From contig OZ026531.1 of assembly GCA_964019695.1 (NCBI GenBank), forward strand, positions 8,937,701 through 9,001,700: a stretch of DNA of 64,000 nt. Reading direction: 5' to 3'. Below, piece by piece: positions 23,723 to 37,623 of this stretch. A program made the position numbers and the translations under genes. Origin of the DNA: Loripinus fragilis. Its lineage: Eukaryota; Mollusca; Bivalvia; Lucinida; Lucinidae. Each line of letters begins with the position of its first letter. Within the stretch, counting starts at the first letter, position 1. Under the pieces are notes generated by a model, which saw only the letters and a list, made by a program, of their open reading frames with translations, did not search any database and had not been told where the DNA came from.

Positions 23723-24538
23723 GTGCCAGAAGTTAGCCCCCGACCAGAGCTTCATTGTGAGGCATTGCGTAAAATTTTCCGTCCCCCGAGTGCCGAGCAA
23801 TAGCCCCTGAAAGGGCTTTCGGCACAATTTTCACGCCCTTATTTGAGCCACTTGTAGCCGAAGGAATTTTGCGCAAATGACTGAGAGGTGCTCCTGGGCA
23901 CTGCTCATCACTTTGCAATAGGTTCCGGGGCTTTTCGCGAAGGTCGCGTTTTCTCAAACTTTGAGGGCATTAGTGGGTGGGGTGTGAAAACCTCCGAATG
24001 CATGGTTCTCAGCTCCTGCTGTGGGCAGCAAGCCAATTTTTTTTCCAAAATGTTGACCTATAAAAGAGCTTACTCGGGTGTGAAAATTATCATTGTGCGC
24101 GCGCGCCCCGGACCGCAATTATGATATTTCCTGTTTTCCCATAGGGCCCAAGGCAAATGGCGATAGCGGTTGTACGCGCTTTCTAAGGCTTTGATCGCTT
24201 TTAGATTTTGCACGCGGATAGGGCCAACAGAGGCGCAGGTATTGCCATGCGCACCCGCCCGCAACAATGTTTCGATACCGAGTTATCGGGGTGTGGAAGT
24301 CCGCCGCCCCGAAGCTTTACGCTTCCGTCTCGCGAACTACTATTTTCATCATGCCCACACGGGCATCAGTTTGTAGTACCGGAGGCCGTCTACAAATGGT
24401 GAAAATTTCAAAGCGTTCCGTCGGGAAATTAAAAAGTTATGAGCATTAGAAGATCTTCCCATTAGGCCCCATTAGGCCACAGTAGCCGATCCGGCCTAAA
24501 ACTTGCGCGGGTCACTTTCACGGACGGGCTCGAAACTG
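23723..24538. repeat. Unit 30, 816 bp (2-bp deletion)
   Basis: CGCG is shortened to CG directly after the HindIII site, near 24320-24321. Further changes are a G-to-C near 24161 and a C-to-T near 24191. The deletion breaks the 93-codon open frame otherwise present at unit position 448-729. Confidence 0.9.
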
Positions 24539-26174
24539 GTGCCAGAAGTTAGCCCCCGACCAGAGCTTCATTGTGAGGCATTGCGTAAAATTTTCCGTCC
24601 CCCGAGTGCCGAGCAATAGCCCCTGAAAGGGCTTTCGGCACAATTTTCACGCCCTTATTTGAGCCACTTGTAGCCGAAGGAATTTTGCGCAAATGACTGA
24701 GAGGTGCTCCTGGGCACTGCTCATCACTTTGCAATAGGTTCCGGGGCTTTTCGCGAAGGTCGCGTTTTCTCAAACTTTGAGGGCATTAGTGGGTGGGGTG
24801 TGAAAACCTCCGAATGCATGGTTCTCAGCTCCTGCTGTGGGCAGCAAGCCAATTTTTTTTCCAAAATGTTGACCTATAAAAGAGCTTACTCGGGTGTGAA
24901 AATTATCATTGTGCGCGCGCGCCCCGGACCGCAATTATGATATTTCCTGTTTTCCCATAGGGCCCAAGGCAAATGGGGATAGCGGTTGTACGCGCTTTCT
25001 AAGGCTCTGATCGCTTTTAGATTTTGCACGCGGATAGGGCCAACAGAGGCGCAGGTATTGCCATGCGCACCCGCCCGCAACAATGTTTCTATACCGAGTT
25101 ATCGGGGTATGGAAGTCCGCCGCCCCGAAGCTTTACGCGCTTCCGTCTCGCGAACTACTATTTTCATCATGCCCACACGGGCATCAGTTTGTAGTACCGG
25201 AGGCCGTCTACAAATGGTGAAAATTTCAAAGCGTTCCGTCGGGAAATTAAAAAGTTATGAGCATTAGAAGATCTTCCCATTAGGCCCCATTAGGCCACAG
25301 TAGCCGATCCGGCCTAAAACTTGCGCGGGTCACTTTCACGGACGGGCTCGAAACTGGTGCCAGAAGTTAGCCCCCGACCAGAGCTTCATTGTGAGGCATT
25401 GCGTAAAATTTTCCGTCCCCCGAGTGCCGAGCAATAGCCCCTGAAAGGGCTTTCGGCACAATTTTCACGCCCTTATTTGAGCCACTTGTAGCCGAAGGAA
25501 TTTTGCGCAAATGACTGAGAGGTGCTCCTGGGCACTGCTCATCACTTTGCAATAGGTTCCGGGGCTTTTCGCGAAGGTCGCGTTTTCTCAAACTTTGAGG
25601 GCATTAGTGGGTGGGGTGTGAAAACCTCCGAATGCATGGTTCTCAGCTCCTGCTGTGGGCAGCAAGCCAATTTTTTTTCCAAAATGTTGACCTATAAAAG
25701 AGCTTACTCGGGTGTGAAAATTATCATTGTGCGCGCGCGCCCCGGACCGCAATTATGATATTTCCTGTTTTCCCATAGGGCCCAAGGCAAATGGGGATAG
25801 CGGTTGTACGCGCTTTCTAAGGCTCTGATCGCTTTTAGATTTTGCACGCGGATAGGGCCAACAGAGGCGCAGGTATTGCCATGCGCACCCGCCCGCAACA
25901 ATGTTTCGATACCGAGTTATCGGGGTGTGGAAGTCCGCCGCCCCGAAGCTTTACGCGCTTCCGTCTCGCGAACTACTATTTTCATCATGCCCACACGGGC
26001 ATCAGTTTGTAGTACCGGAGGCCCTCTACAAATGGTGAAAATTTCAAAGCGTTCCGTCGGGAAATTAAAAAGTTATGAGCATTAGAAGATCTTCCCATTA
26101 GGCCCCATTAGGCCACAGTAGCCGATCCGGCCTAAAACTTGCGCGGGTCACTTTCACGGACGGGCTCGAAACTG

Positions 26175-26991
26175 GTGCCAGAAGTTAGCCCCCGACCAGA
26201 GCTTCATTGTGAGGCATTGCGTAAAATTTTCCGTCCCCCGAGTGCCGAGCAATAGCCCCTGAAAGGGCTTTCGGCACAATTTTCACGCCCTTATTTGAGC
26301 CACTTGTAGCCGAAGGAATTTTGCGCAAATGACTGAGAGGTGCTCCTGGGCACTGCTCATCACTTTGCAATAGGTTCCGGGGCTTTTCGCGAAGGTCCAT
26401 TTTCTCAAACTTTGACGGCATTAGTGGGTGGGGTGTGAAAACCTCCGAATGCATGGTTCTCAGCTCCTGCTGTGGGCAGCAAGCCAATTTTTTTTCCAAA
26501 ATGTTGACCTATAAAAGAGCTTACTCGGGTGTGAAAATTATCATTGTGCGCGCGCGCCCCGGACCGCGATTATGATATTTCCTGTTTTCCCATAGGGCCC
26601 AAGGCAAATGGGGATAGCGGTTGTACGCGCTTTCTAAGGCTCTGATCGCTTTTAGATTTTGCACGCGGATAGGGCCAACAGAGGCGCAGGTATTGCCATG
26701 CGCACCCGCCCGCAACAATGTTTCGATACCGAGTTATCGGGGTGTGGAAGTCCGCCGCCCCGAAGCTTTACGCGCTTCCGTCTCGCGAACTACTATTTTC
26801 ATCATGCCCACACGGGCATCAGTTTGTAGTACCGGAGGCCGTCTACAAATGGTGAAAATTTCAAAGCGTTCCGTCGGGAAATTAAAAAGTTATGAGCATT
26901 AGAAGATCTTCCCATTAGGCCCCATTAGGCCACAGTAGCCAATCCGGCCTAAAACTTGCGCGGGTCACTTTCACGGACAGGCTCGAAACTG
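26175..26991. repeat. Unit 33, 817 bp
   Basis: GCG at unit position about 224-226 is replaced by CA (26398-26399), a net loss of one base. The unit also has a G-to-C near 26415 and A-to-G near 26568. Near its end it carries the ACAGGCTCG variant at unit position about 806, also found in units 11, 67 and 76. Confidence 0.85.
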
Positions 26992-28627
26992 GTGCCAGAA
27001 GTTAGCCCCCGACCAGAGCTTCATTGTGAGGCATTGCGTAAAATTTTCCGTCCCCCGAGTGCCGAGCAATAGCCCCTGAAAGGGCTTTCGGCACAATTTT
27101 CACGCCCTTATTTGAGCCACTTGTAGCCGAAGGAATTTTGCGCAAATGACTGAGAGGTGCTCCTGGGCACTGCTCATCACTTTGCAATAGGTTCCGGGGC
27201 TTTTCGCAAAGGTCGCGTTTTCTCAAACTTTGAGGGCATTAGTGGGTGGGGTGTGAAAACCTCCGAATGCATGGTTCTCAGCTCCTGCTGTGGGCAGCAA
27301 GCCAATTTTTTTTCCAAAATGTTGACCTATAAAAGAGCTTACTCGGGTGTGAAAATTATCATTGTGCGCGCGCGCCCCGGACCGCAATTATGATATTTCC
27401 TGTTTTCCCATAGGGCCCAAGGCAAATGGGGATAGCGGTTGTACGCGCTTTCTAAGGCTCTGATCGCTTTTAGATTTTGCACGCGGATAGGGCCAACAGA
27501 GGCGCAGGTATTGCCATGCGCACCCGCCCGCAACAATGTTTCGATACCGAGTTATCGGGGTGTGGAAGTCCGCCGCCCCGAAGCTTTACGCGCTTCCGTC
27601 TCGCGAACTACTATTTTCATCATGCCCACACGGGCATCAGTTTGTAGTACCGGAGGCCGTCTACAAATGGTGAAAATTTCAAAGCGTTCCGTCGGGAAAT
27701 TAAAAAGTTATGAGCATTAGAAGATCTTCCCATTAGGCCCCATTAGGCCACAGTAGCCGATCCGGCCTAAAACTTGCGCGTGTCACTTTCACGGACGGGC
27801 TCGAAACTGGTGCCAGAAGTTAGCCCCCGACCAGAGCTTCATTGTGAGGCATTGCGTAAAATTTTCCGTCCCCCGAGTGCCGAGCAATAGCCCCTGAAAG
27901 GGCTTTCGGCACAATTTTCACGCCCTTATTTGAGCCACTTGTAGCCGAAGGAATTTTGCGCAAATGACTGAGAGGTGCTCCTGGGCACTGCTCATCACTT
28001 TGCAATAGGTTCCGGGGCTTTTCGCGAAGGTCGCGTTTTCTCAAACTTTGAGGGCATTAGTGGGTGGGGTGTGAAAACCTCCGAATGCATGGTTCTCAGC
28101 TCCTGCTGTGGGCAGCAAGCCAATTTTTTTTCCAAAATGTTGACCTATAAAAGAGCTTACTCGGGTGTGAAAATTATCATTGTGCGCGCGCGCCCCGGAC
28201 CGCAATTATGATATTTCCTGTTTTCCCATAGGGCCCAAGGCAAATGGGGATAGCGGTTGTACGCGCTTTCTAAGGCTCTGATCGCTTTTAGATTTTGCAC
28301 GCGGATAGGGCCAACAGAGGAGCAGGTATTGCCATGCGCACCCGCCCGCAACAATGTTTCGATACCGAGTTATCGGGGTGTGGAAGTCCGCCGCCCCGAA
28401 GCTTTACGCGCTTCCGTCTCGCGAACTACTATTTTCATCATGCCCACACGGGCATCAGTTTGTAGTACCGGAGGCCGTCTACAAATGGTGAAAATTTCAA
28501 AGCGTTCCGTCGGGAAATTAAAAAGTTATGAGCATTAGAAGATCTTCCCATTAGGCCCCATTAGGCCACAGTAGCCGATCCGGCCTAAAACTTGCGCGGG
28601 TCACTTTCACGGACGGGCTCGAAACTG

Positions 28628-29445
28628 GTGCCAGAAGTTAGCCCCCGACCAGAGCTTCATTGTGAGGCATTGCGTAAAATTTTCCGTCCCCCGAGTGCCG
28701 AGCAATAGCCCCTGAAAGGGCTTTCGGCACAATTTTCACGCCCTTATTTGAGCCACTTGTAGCCAAAGGAATTTTGCGCAAATGACTGAGAGGTGCTCCT
28801 GGGCACTGCTCATCACTTTGCAATAGGTTCCGGGGCTTTTCGCGAAGGTCGCGTTTTCTCAAACTTTGAGGGCATTAGTGGGTGGGGTGTGAAAACCTCC
28901 GAATGCATGGTTCTCAGCTCCTGCTGTGGGCAGCAAGCCAATTTTTTTTCCAAAATGTTGACCTATAAAAGAGCTTACTCGGGTGTGAAAATTATCATTG
29001 TGCGCGCGCGCCCCGGACCGCAATTATGATATTTCCTGTTTTCCCATAGGGCCCAAGGCAAATGGGGATAGCGGTTGTACGCGCTTTCTAAGGCTCTGAT
29101 CGCTTTTAGATTTTGCACGCGGATAGGGCCAACAGAGGCGCAGGTATTGCCATGCGCACCCGCCCGCAACAATGTTTCGATACCGAGTTATCGGGGTGTG
29201 GAAGTCCGCCGCCCCGAAGCTTTACGCGCTTCCGTCTCGCGAACTACTATTTTCATCATGCCCACACGGGCATCAGTTTGTAGTACCGGAGGCCGTCTAC
29301 AAATGGTGAAAAATTCAAAGCGTTCCGTCGGGAAATTAAAAAGTTATGAGCATTAGAAGATCTTCCCATTAGGCCCCATTAGGCCACAGTAGCCGATCCG
29401 GCCTAAAACTTGCGCGGGTCACTTTCACGGACGGGCTCGAAACTG
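28628..29445. repeat. Unit 36, sharing a variant with unit 39
   Basis: G-to-A at unit position 138 (28765) recurs only in unit 39 (31219), three units downstream. The site is a CpG, so independent mutation cannot be excluded. A private A replaces T near 29312. Confidence 0.7.
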
Positions 29446-31081
29446 GTGCCAGAAGTTAGCCCCCGACCAGAGCTTCATTGTGAGGCATTGCGTAAAATTT
29501 TCCGTCCCCCGAGTGCCGAGCAATAGCCCCTGAAAGGGCTTTCGGCACAATTTTCACGCCCTTATTTGAGCCACTTGTAGCCGAAGGAATTTTGCGCAAA
29601 TGACTGAGAGGTGCTCCTGGGCACTGCTCATCACTTTGCAATAGGTTCCGGGGCTTTTCGCGAAGGTCGCGTTTTCTCAAACTTTGAGGGCATTAGTGGG
29701 TGGGGTGTGAAAACCTCCGAATGCATGGTTCTCAGCTCCTGCTGTGGGCAGCAAGCCAATTTTTTTTCCAAAATGTTGACCTATAAAAGAGCTTACTCGG
29801 GTGTGAAAATTATCATTGTGCGCGCGCGCCCCGGACCGCAATTATGATATTTCCTGTTTTCCCATAGGGCCCAAGGCAAATGGGGATAGCGGTTGTACGC
29901 GCTTTCTAAGGCTCTGATCGCTTTTAGATTTTGCACGCGGATAGGGCCAACAGAGGCGCAGGTATTGCCATGCGCACCCGCCCGCAACAATGTTTCGATA
30001 CCGAGTTATCGGGGTGTGGAAGTCCGCCGCCCCGAAGCTTTACGCGCTTCCGTCTCGCGAACTACTATTTTCATCATGCCCACACGGGCATCAGTTTGTA
30101 GTACCGGAGGCCGTCTACAAATGGTGAAAATTTCAAAGCGTTCCGTCGGGAAATTAAAAAGTTATGAGCATTAGAAGATCTTCCCATTAGGCCCCATTAG
30201 GCCACAGTAGCCGATCCGGCCTAAAACTTGCGCGGGTCACTTTCACGGACGGGCTCGAAACTGGTGCCAGAAGTTAGCCCCCGACCAGAGCTTCATTGTG
30301 AGGCATTGCGTAAAATTTTCCGTCCCCCGAGTGCCGAGCAATAGCCCCTGAAAGGGCTTTCGGCACAATTTTCACGCCCTTATTTGAGCCACTTGTAGCC
30401 GAAGGAATTTTGCGCAAATGACTGAGAGGTGCTCCTGGGCACTGCTCATCACTTTGCAATAGGTTCCGGGGCTTTTCGCGAAGGTCGCGTTTTCTCAAAC
30501 TTTGAGGGCATTAGTGGATGGGGAGTGAAAACCTCCGAATGCATGGTTCTCAGCTCCTGCTGTGGGCAGCAAGCCAATTTTTTTTCCAAAATGTTGACCT
30601 ATAAAAGAGCTTACTCGGGTGTGAAAATTATCATTGTGCGCGCGCGCCCCGGACCGCAATTATGATATTTCCTGTTTTCCCATAGGGCCCAAGGCAAATG
30701 GGGATAGCAGTTGTACGCGCTTTCTAAGGCTCTGATCGCTTTTAGATTTTGCACGCGGATAGGGCCAACAGAGGTGCAGGTATTGCCATGCGCACCCGCC
30801 CGCAACAATGTTTCGATACCGAGTTATCGGGGTGTGGAAGTCCGCCGCCCCGAAGCTTTACGCGCTTCCGTCTCGCGAACTACTATTTTCATCATGCCCA
30901 CACGGGCATCAGTTTGTAGTACCGGATGCCGTCTACAAATGGTGAAAATTTCAAAGCGTTCCGTCGGGAAATTAAAAAGTTATGAGCATTAGAAGATCTT
31001 CCCATTAGGCCCCATTAGGCCACAGTAGCCGATCCGGCCTAAAACTTGCGCGGGTCACTTTCACGGACGGGCTCGAAACTG

Positions 31082-31899
31082 GTGCCAGAAGTTAGCCCCC
31101 GACCAGAGCTTCATTGTGAGGCATTGCGTAAAATTTTCCGTCCCCCGAGTGCCGAGCAATAGCCCCTGAAAGGGCTTTCGGCACAATTTTCACGCCCTTA
31201 TTTGAGCCACTTGTAGCCAAAGGAATTTTGCGCAAATGACTGAGAGGTGCTCCTGGGCACTGCTCATCACTTTGCAATAGGTTCCGGGGCTTTTCGCGAA
31301 GGTCGCGTTTTCTCAAACTTTGAGGGCATTAGTGGGTGGGGTGTGAAAACCTCCAAATGCATGGTTCTCAGCTCCTGCTGTGGGCAGCAAGCCAATTTTT
31401 TTTCCAAAATGTTGACCTATAAAAGAGCTTACTCGGGTGTGAAAATTATCATTGTGCGCGCGCGCCCCGGACCGCAATTATGATATTTCCTGTTTTCCCA
31501 TAGGGCCCAAGGCAAATGGGGATAGCGGTTGTACGCGCTTTCTAAGGCTCTGATCGCTTTTAGATTTTGCACGCGGATAGGGCCAACAGAGGCGCAGGTA
31601 TTGCCATGCGCACCCGCCCGCAACAATGTTTCGATACCGAGTTATCGGGGTGTGGAAGTCCGCCGCCCCGAAGCTTTACGCGCTTCCGTCTCGCGAACTA
31701 CTATTTTCATCATGCCCACACGGGCATCAGTTTGTAGTACCGGAGGCCGTCTACAAATGGTGAAAATTTCAAAGCGTTCCGTCGGGAAATTAAAAAGTTA
31801 TGAGCATTAGAAGATCTTCCCATTAGGCCCCATTAGGCCACAGTAGCCGATCCGGCCTAAAACTTGCGCGGGTCACTTTCACGGACGGGCTCGAAACTG
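31082..31899. repeat. Unit 39, partner of unit 36
   Basis: Carries the position-138 variant (31219) shared with unit 36, plus a private change near 31355 (CCGAATG to CCAAATG). The three-unit spacing equals that of the better supported duplication of units 71-72 and 74-75. Confidence 0.7.
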
Positions 31900-32717
31900 G
31901 TGCCAGAAGTTAGCCCCCGACCAGAGCTTCATTGTGAGGCATTGCGTAAAATTTTCCGTCCCCCGAGTGCCGAGCAATAGCCCCTGAAAGGGCTTTCGGC
32001 ACAATTTTCACGCCCTTATTTGAGCCACTTGTAGCCGAAGGAATTTTGCGCAAATGACTGAGAGGTGCTCCTGGGCACTGCTCATCACTTTGCAATAGGT
32101 TCCGGGGCTTTTCGCGAAGGCCACGTTTTCTCAAACTTTGAGGGCATTAGTGGGTGGGGTGTGAAAACCTCCGAATGCATGGTTCTCAGCTCCTGCTGTG
32201 GGCAGCAAGCCAATTTTTTTTCCAAAATGTTGACCTATAAAAGAGCTTACTCGGGTGTGAAAATTATCATTGTGCGCGCGCGCCCCGGACCGCAATTATG
32301 ATATATCCTGTTTTCCCATAGGGCCCAAGGCAAATGGGGATAGCGGTTGTACGCGCTTTCTAAGGCTCTGATCGCTTTTAGATTTTGCACGCGGATAGGG
32401 CCAACAGAGGCGCAGGTATTGCCATGCGCACCCGCCCGCAACAATGTTTCGATACCGAGTTATCGGGGTGTGGAAGTCCGCCGCCCCGAAGCTTTACGCG
32501 CTTCCGTCTCGCGAACTACTATTTTCATCATGCCCACACGGGCATCAGTTTGTAGTACCGGAGGCCGTCTACAAATGGTGAAAATTTCAAAGCGTTCCGT
32601 CGGGAAATTAAAAAGTTATGAGCATTAGAAGATCTTCCCATTAGGCCCCATTAGGCCACAGTAGCTGATCTGGCCTAAAACTTGCGCGGGTCACTTTCAC
32701 GGACGGGCTCGAAACTG

Positions 32718-33535
32718 GTGCCAGAAGTTAGCCCCCGACCAGAGCTTCATTGTGAGGCATTGCGTAAAATTTTCCGTCCCCCGAGTGCCGAGCAATAGCC
32801 CCTGAAAGGGCTTTCGGCACAATTTTCACGCCCTTATTTGAGCCACTTGTAGCCGAAGGAATTTTGCGCAAATGACTGAGAGGTGCTCCTGGGCACTGCT
32901 CATCACTTTGCAATAGGTTCCGGGGCTTTTCGCGAAGGTCGCGTTTTCTCAAACTTTGAGGGCATTAGTGGGTGGGGTGTGAAAACCTCCGAATGCATGG
33001 TTCTCAGCTCCTGCTGTGGGCAGCAAGCCAATTTTTTTTCCAAAATGTTGACCTATAAAAGAGCTTACTCGGGTGTGAAAATTATCATTGTGCACGCGCG
33101 CCCTGGACCGCAATTATGATATTTCCTGTTTTCCCATAGGGCCCAAGGCAAATGGGGATAGCGGTTGTACGCGCTTTCTAAGGCTCTGATCGCTTTTAGA
33201 TTTTGCACGCGGATAGGGCCAACAGAGGCGCAGGTATTGCCATGCGCACCCGCCCGCAACAATGTTTCGATACCGAGTTATCGGGGTGTGGAAGTCCGCC
33301 GCCCCGAAGCTTTACGCGCTTCCGTCTCGCGAACTACTATTTTCATCATGCCCACACGGGCATCAGTTTGTAGTACCGGAGGCCGTCTACAAATGGTGAA
33401 AATTTCAAAGCGTTCCGTCGGGAAATTAAAAAGTTATGAGCATTAGAAGATCTTCCCATTAGGCCCCATTAGGCCACAGTAGCCGATCCGGCCTAAAACT
33501 TGCGCGGGTCACTTTCACGGACGGGCTCGAAACTG
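32718..33535. repeat. Unit 41, with a variant pair found again in unit 68
   Basis: A at unit position 377 (33094) and T at 387 (33104) occur together here and in unit 68 (55190 and 55200), 27 units away. Unit 61 has only the position-387 change (49473). Position 377 is a CpG; the pair as a haplotype suggests exchange over more than 20 kb. Confidence 0.75.
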
Positions 33536-36500
33536 GTGCCAGAAGTTAGCCCCCGACCAGAGCTTCATTGTGAGGCATTGCGTAAAATTTTCCGTCCCCC
33601 GAGTGCCGAGCAATAGCCCCTGAAAGGGCTTTCGGCACAATTTTCACGCCCTTATTTGAGCCACTTGTAGCCGAAGGAATTTTGCGCAAATGACTGAGAG
33701 GTGCTCCTGGGCACTGCTCATCACTTTGCAATAGGTTCTGGGGCTTTTCGCGAAGGTCGCGTTTTCTCAAACTTTGAGGGCATTAGTGGGTGGGGTGTGA
33801 AAACCTCCGAATGCATGGTTCTCAGCTCCTGCTGTGGGCAGCAAGCCAATTTTTTTTCCAAAATGTTGACCTATAAAAGAGCTTACTCGGGTGTGAAAAT
33901 TATCATTGTGCGCGCGCGCCCCGGACCGCAATTATGATATTTCCTGTTTTCCCATAGGGCCCAAGGCAAATGGGGATAGCGGTTGTACGCGCTTTCTAAG
34001 GCTCTGATCGCTTTTAGATTTTGCACGCGGATAGGGCCAACAGAGGCGCAGGTATTGCCATGCGCACCCGCCCGCAACAATGTTTCGATACCGAGTTATC
34101 GGGGTGTGGAAGTCTGCCGCCCCGAAGCTTTACGCGCTTCCGTCTCGCGAACTACTATTTTCATCATGCCCACACGGGCATCAGTTTGTAGTACCGGAGG
34201 CCGTCTACAAATGGTGAAAATTTCAAAGCGTTCCGTCGGGAAATTAAAAAGTTATGAGCATTAGAAGATCTTCCCATTATTCCCCATTAGGCCACAGTAG
34301 CCGATCCGGCCTAAAACTTGCGCGGGTCACTTTCACGGACGGGCTCGAAACTGGTGCCAGAAGTTAGCCCCCGACCAGAGCTTCATTGTGAGGCATTGCG
34401 TAAAATTTTCCGTCCCCCGAGTGCCGAGCAATAGCCCCTGAAAGGGCTTTCGGCACAATTTTCACGCCCTTATTTGAGCCACTTGTAGCCGAAGGAATTT
34501 TGCGCAAATGACTGAGAGGTGCTCCTGGGCACTGCTCATCACTTTGCAATAGGTTCCGGGGCTTTTCGCGAAGGTCGCGTTTTCTCAAACTTTGAGGGCA
34601 TTAGTGGGTGGGGTGTGAAAACCTCCGAATGCATGGTTCTCAGCTCCTGCTGTGGGCAGCAAGCCAATTTTTTTTCCAAAATGTTGACCTATAAAAGAGC
34701 TTACTCGGGTGTGAAAATTATCATTGTGCGCGCGCGCCCCGGACCGCAATTATGATATTTCCTGTTTTCCCATAGGGCCCAAGGCAAATGGGGATAGCGG
34801 TTGTACGCGCTTTCTAAGGCTCTGATCGCTTTTAGATTTTGCACGCGGATAGGGCCAACAGAGGCGCAGGTATTGCCATGCGCACCCGCCCGCAACAATG
34901 TTTCGATACCGAGTTATCGGGGTGTGGAAGTCCGCCGCCCCGAAGCTTTACGCGCTTCCGTCTCGCGAACTACTATTTTCATCATGCCCACACGGGCATC
35001 AGTTTGTAGTACCGGAGGCCGTCTACAAATGGTGAAAATTTCAAAGCGTTCCGTCGGGAAATTAAAAAGTTATGAGCATTAGAAGATCTTCCCATTAGGC
35101 CCCATTAGGCCACAGTAGCCGATCCGGCCTAAAACTTGCGCGGGTCACTTTCACGGACGGGCTCGAAACTGGTGCCAGAAGTTAGCCCCCGACCAGAGCT
35201 TCATTGTGAGGCATTGCGTAAAATTTTCCGTCCCCCGAGTGCCGAGCAATAGCCCCTGAAAGGGCTTTCGGCACAATTTTCACGCCCTTATTTGAGCCAC
35301 TTGTAGCCGAAGGAATTTTGCGCAAATGACTGAGAGGTGCTCCTGGGCACTGCTCATCACTTTGCAATAGGTTCCGGGGCTTTTCGCGAAGGTCGCGTTT
35401 TCTCAAACTTTGAGGGCATTAGTGGGTGGGGTGTGAAAACCTCCGAATGCATGGTTCTCAGCTCCTGCTGTGGGCAGCAAGCCAATTTTTTTTCCAAAAT
35501 GTTGACCTATAAAAGAGCTTACTCGGGTGTGAAAATTATCATTGTGCGCGCGCGCCCCGGACCGCAATTATGATATTTCCTGTTTTCCCATAGGGCCCAA
35601 GGCAAATGGGGATAGCGGTTGTACGCGCTTTCTAAGGCTCTGATCGCTTTTAGATTTTGCACGCGGATAGGGCCAACAGAGGCGCAGGTATTGCCATGCG
35701 CACCTGCCCGCAACAATGTTTCGATACCGAGTTATCGGGGTGTGGAAGTCCGCCGCCCCGAAGCTTTACGCGCTTCCGTCTCGCGAACTACTATTTTCAT
35801 CATGCCCACACGGGCATCAGTTTGTAGTACCGGAGGCCGTCTACAAATGGTGAAAATTTCAAAGCGTTCCGTCGGGAAATTAAAAAGTTATGAGCATTAG
35901 AAGATCTTCCCATTAGGCCCCATTAGGCCACAGTAGCCGATCCGGCCTAAAACTTGCGCGGGTCACTTTCACGGACGGGCTCGAAACTGGTGCCAGAAGT
36001 TAGCCCCCGACCAGAGCTTCATTGTGAGGCATTGCGTAAAATTTTCCGTCCCCCGAGTGCCGAGCAATAGCCCCTGAAAGGGCTTTCGGCACAATTTTCA
36101 CGCCCTTATTTGAGCCCTTTGTAGCCGAAGGAATTTTGCGCAAATGACTGAGAGGTGCTCCTGGGCACTGCTCATCACTTTGCAATAGGTTCCGGGGCTT
36201 TTCGCGAAGGTCGCGTTTTCTCAAACTTTGAGGGCATTAGTGGGTGGGGTGTGAAAACCTCCGAATGCATGGTTCTCAGCTCCTGCTGTGGGCAGCAAGC
36301 CAATTTTTTTTCCAAAATGTTGACCTATAAAAGAGCTTACTCGGGTGTGAAAATTATCATTGTGCGCGCGCGCCCCGGACCGCAATTATGATATTTCCTG
36401 TTTTCCCATAGGGCCCAAGGCAAATGGGGATAGCGGTTGTACGCGCTTTCTAAGGCTCTGATCGCTTTTAGATTTTGCACGCGGATAGGGCCAACAGAGG

Positions 36501-36807
36501 CGCAGGTATTGCCATGCGCACCCGCCCGCAACAATGTTTCGATACCGAGTTATCGGGGTGTGGAAGTCCGCCGCCCCGAAGCTTTACGCGCTTCCGTCTC
36601 GCGAACTACTATTTTCATCATACCCACACGGGCATCAGTTTGTAGTACCGGAGGCCGTCTACAAATGGTGAAAATTTCAAAGCGTTCCGTCGGGAAATTA
36701 AAAAGTTATGAGCATTAGAAGATCTTCCCATTAGGCCCCATTAGGCCACAGTAGCCGATCCGGCCTAAAACTTGCGCGGGTCACTTTCACGGACGGGCTC
36801 GAAACTG

Positions 36808-37623
36808 GTGCCAGAAGTTAGCCCCCGACCAGAGCTTCATTGTGAGGCATTGCGTAAAATTTTCCGTCCCCCGAGTGCCGAGCAATAGCCCCTGAAAGGG
36901 CTTTCGGCACAATTTTCACGCCCTTATTTGAGCCACTTGTAGCCGAAGGAATTTTGCGCAAATGACTGAGAGGTGCTCCTGGGCACTGCTCATCACTTTG
37001 CAATAGGTTCCGGGGCTTTTCGCGAAGGTCGCATTTTCTCAAACTTTGAGGGCATTAGTGGGTGGGGTGTGAAAACCTCCGAATGCATGGTTCTCAGCTC
37101 CTGCTGTGGGCAGCAAGCCAATTTTTTTTCCAAATGTTGACCTATAAAAGAGCTTACTCGGGTGTGAAAATTATCATTGTGTGGCGCGCCCCGGACCGCA
37201 ATTATGATATTTCCTGTTTTCCCATAGGGCCCAAGGCAAATGGGGATAGCGGTTGTACGCGCTTTCTAAGGCTCTGATCGCTTTTAGATTTTGCACGCGG
37301 ATAGGGCCAACAGAGGCGCAGGTATTGCCATGCGCACCCGCCCGCAACAATGTTTCGATACCGAGTTATCGGGGTGTGGAAGTCCGCCGCCCCGAAGCTT
37401 TACGCGCTTCCGTCTCGCGAACTACTATTTTCATCATGCCCACACGGGCATCAGTTTGTAGTACCGGAGGCCGTCTACAAATGGTGAAAATTTCAAAGCG
37501 TTCCGTCGGGAAATTAAAAAGTTATGAGCATTAGAAGATCTTCCCATTAGGCCCCATTAGGCCACAGTAGCCGATCCGGCCTAAAACTTGCGCGGGTCAC
37601 TTTCACGGACGGGCTCGAAACTG
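36808..37623. repeat. Unit 46, 816 bp, AscI-creating variant
   Basis: One A is lost from the A4 run near 37132-37134. In the alternating GC tract a rearranged, one-base-shorter version creates GGCGCGCC (AscI) at 37183-37190. A at unit position 226 (37033) is also shared with unit 51. The A4 deletion is private, so it arose after the two units separated, or was lost in unit 51. Confidence 0.9.

Noticed and set aside
26185..26499. 104-codon minus-strand open frame in unit 33
   Set aside because: Also created by a one-base deletion fusing chance frames.
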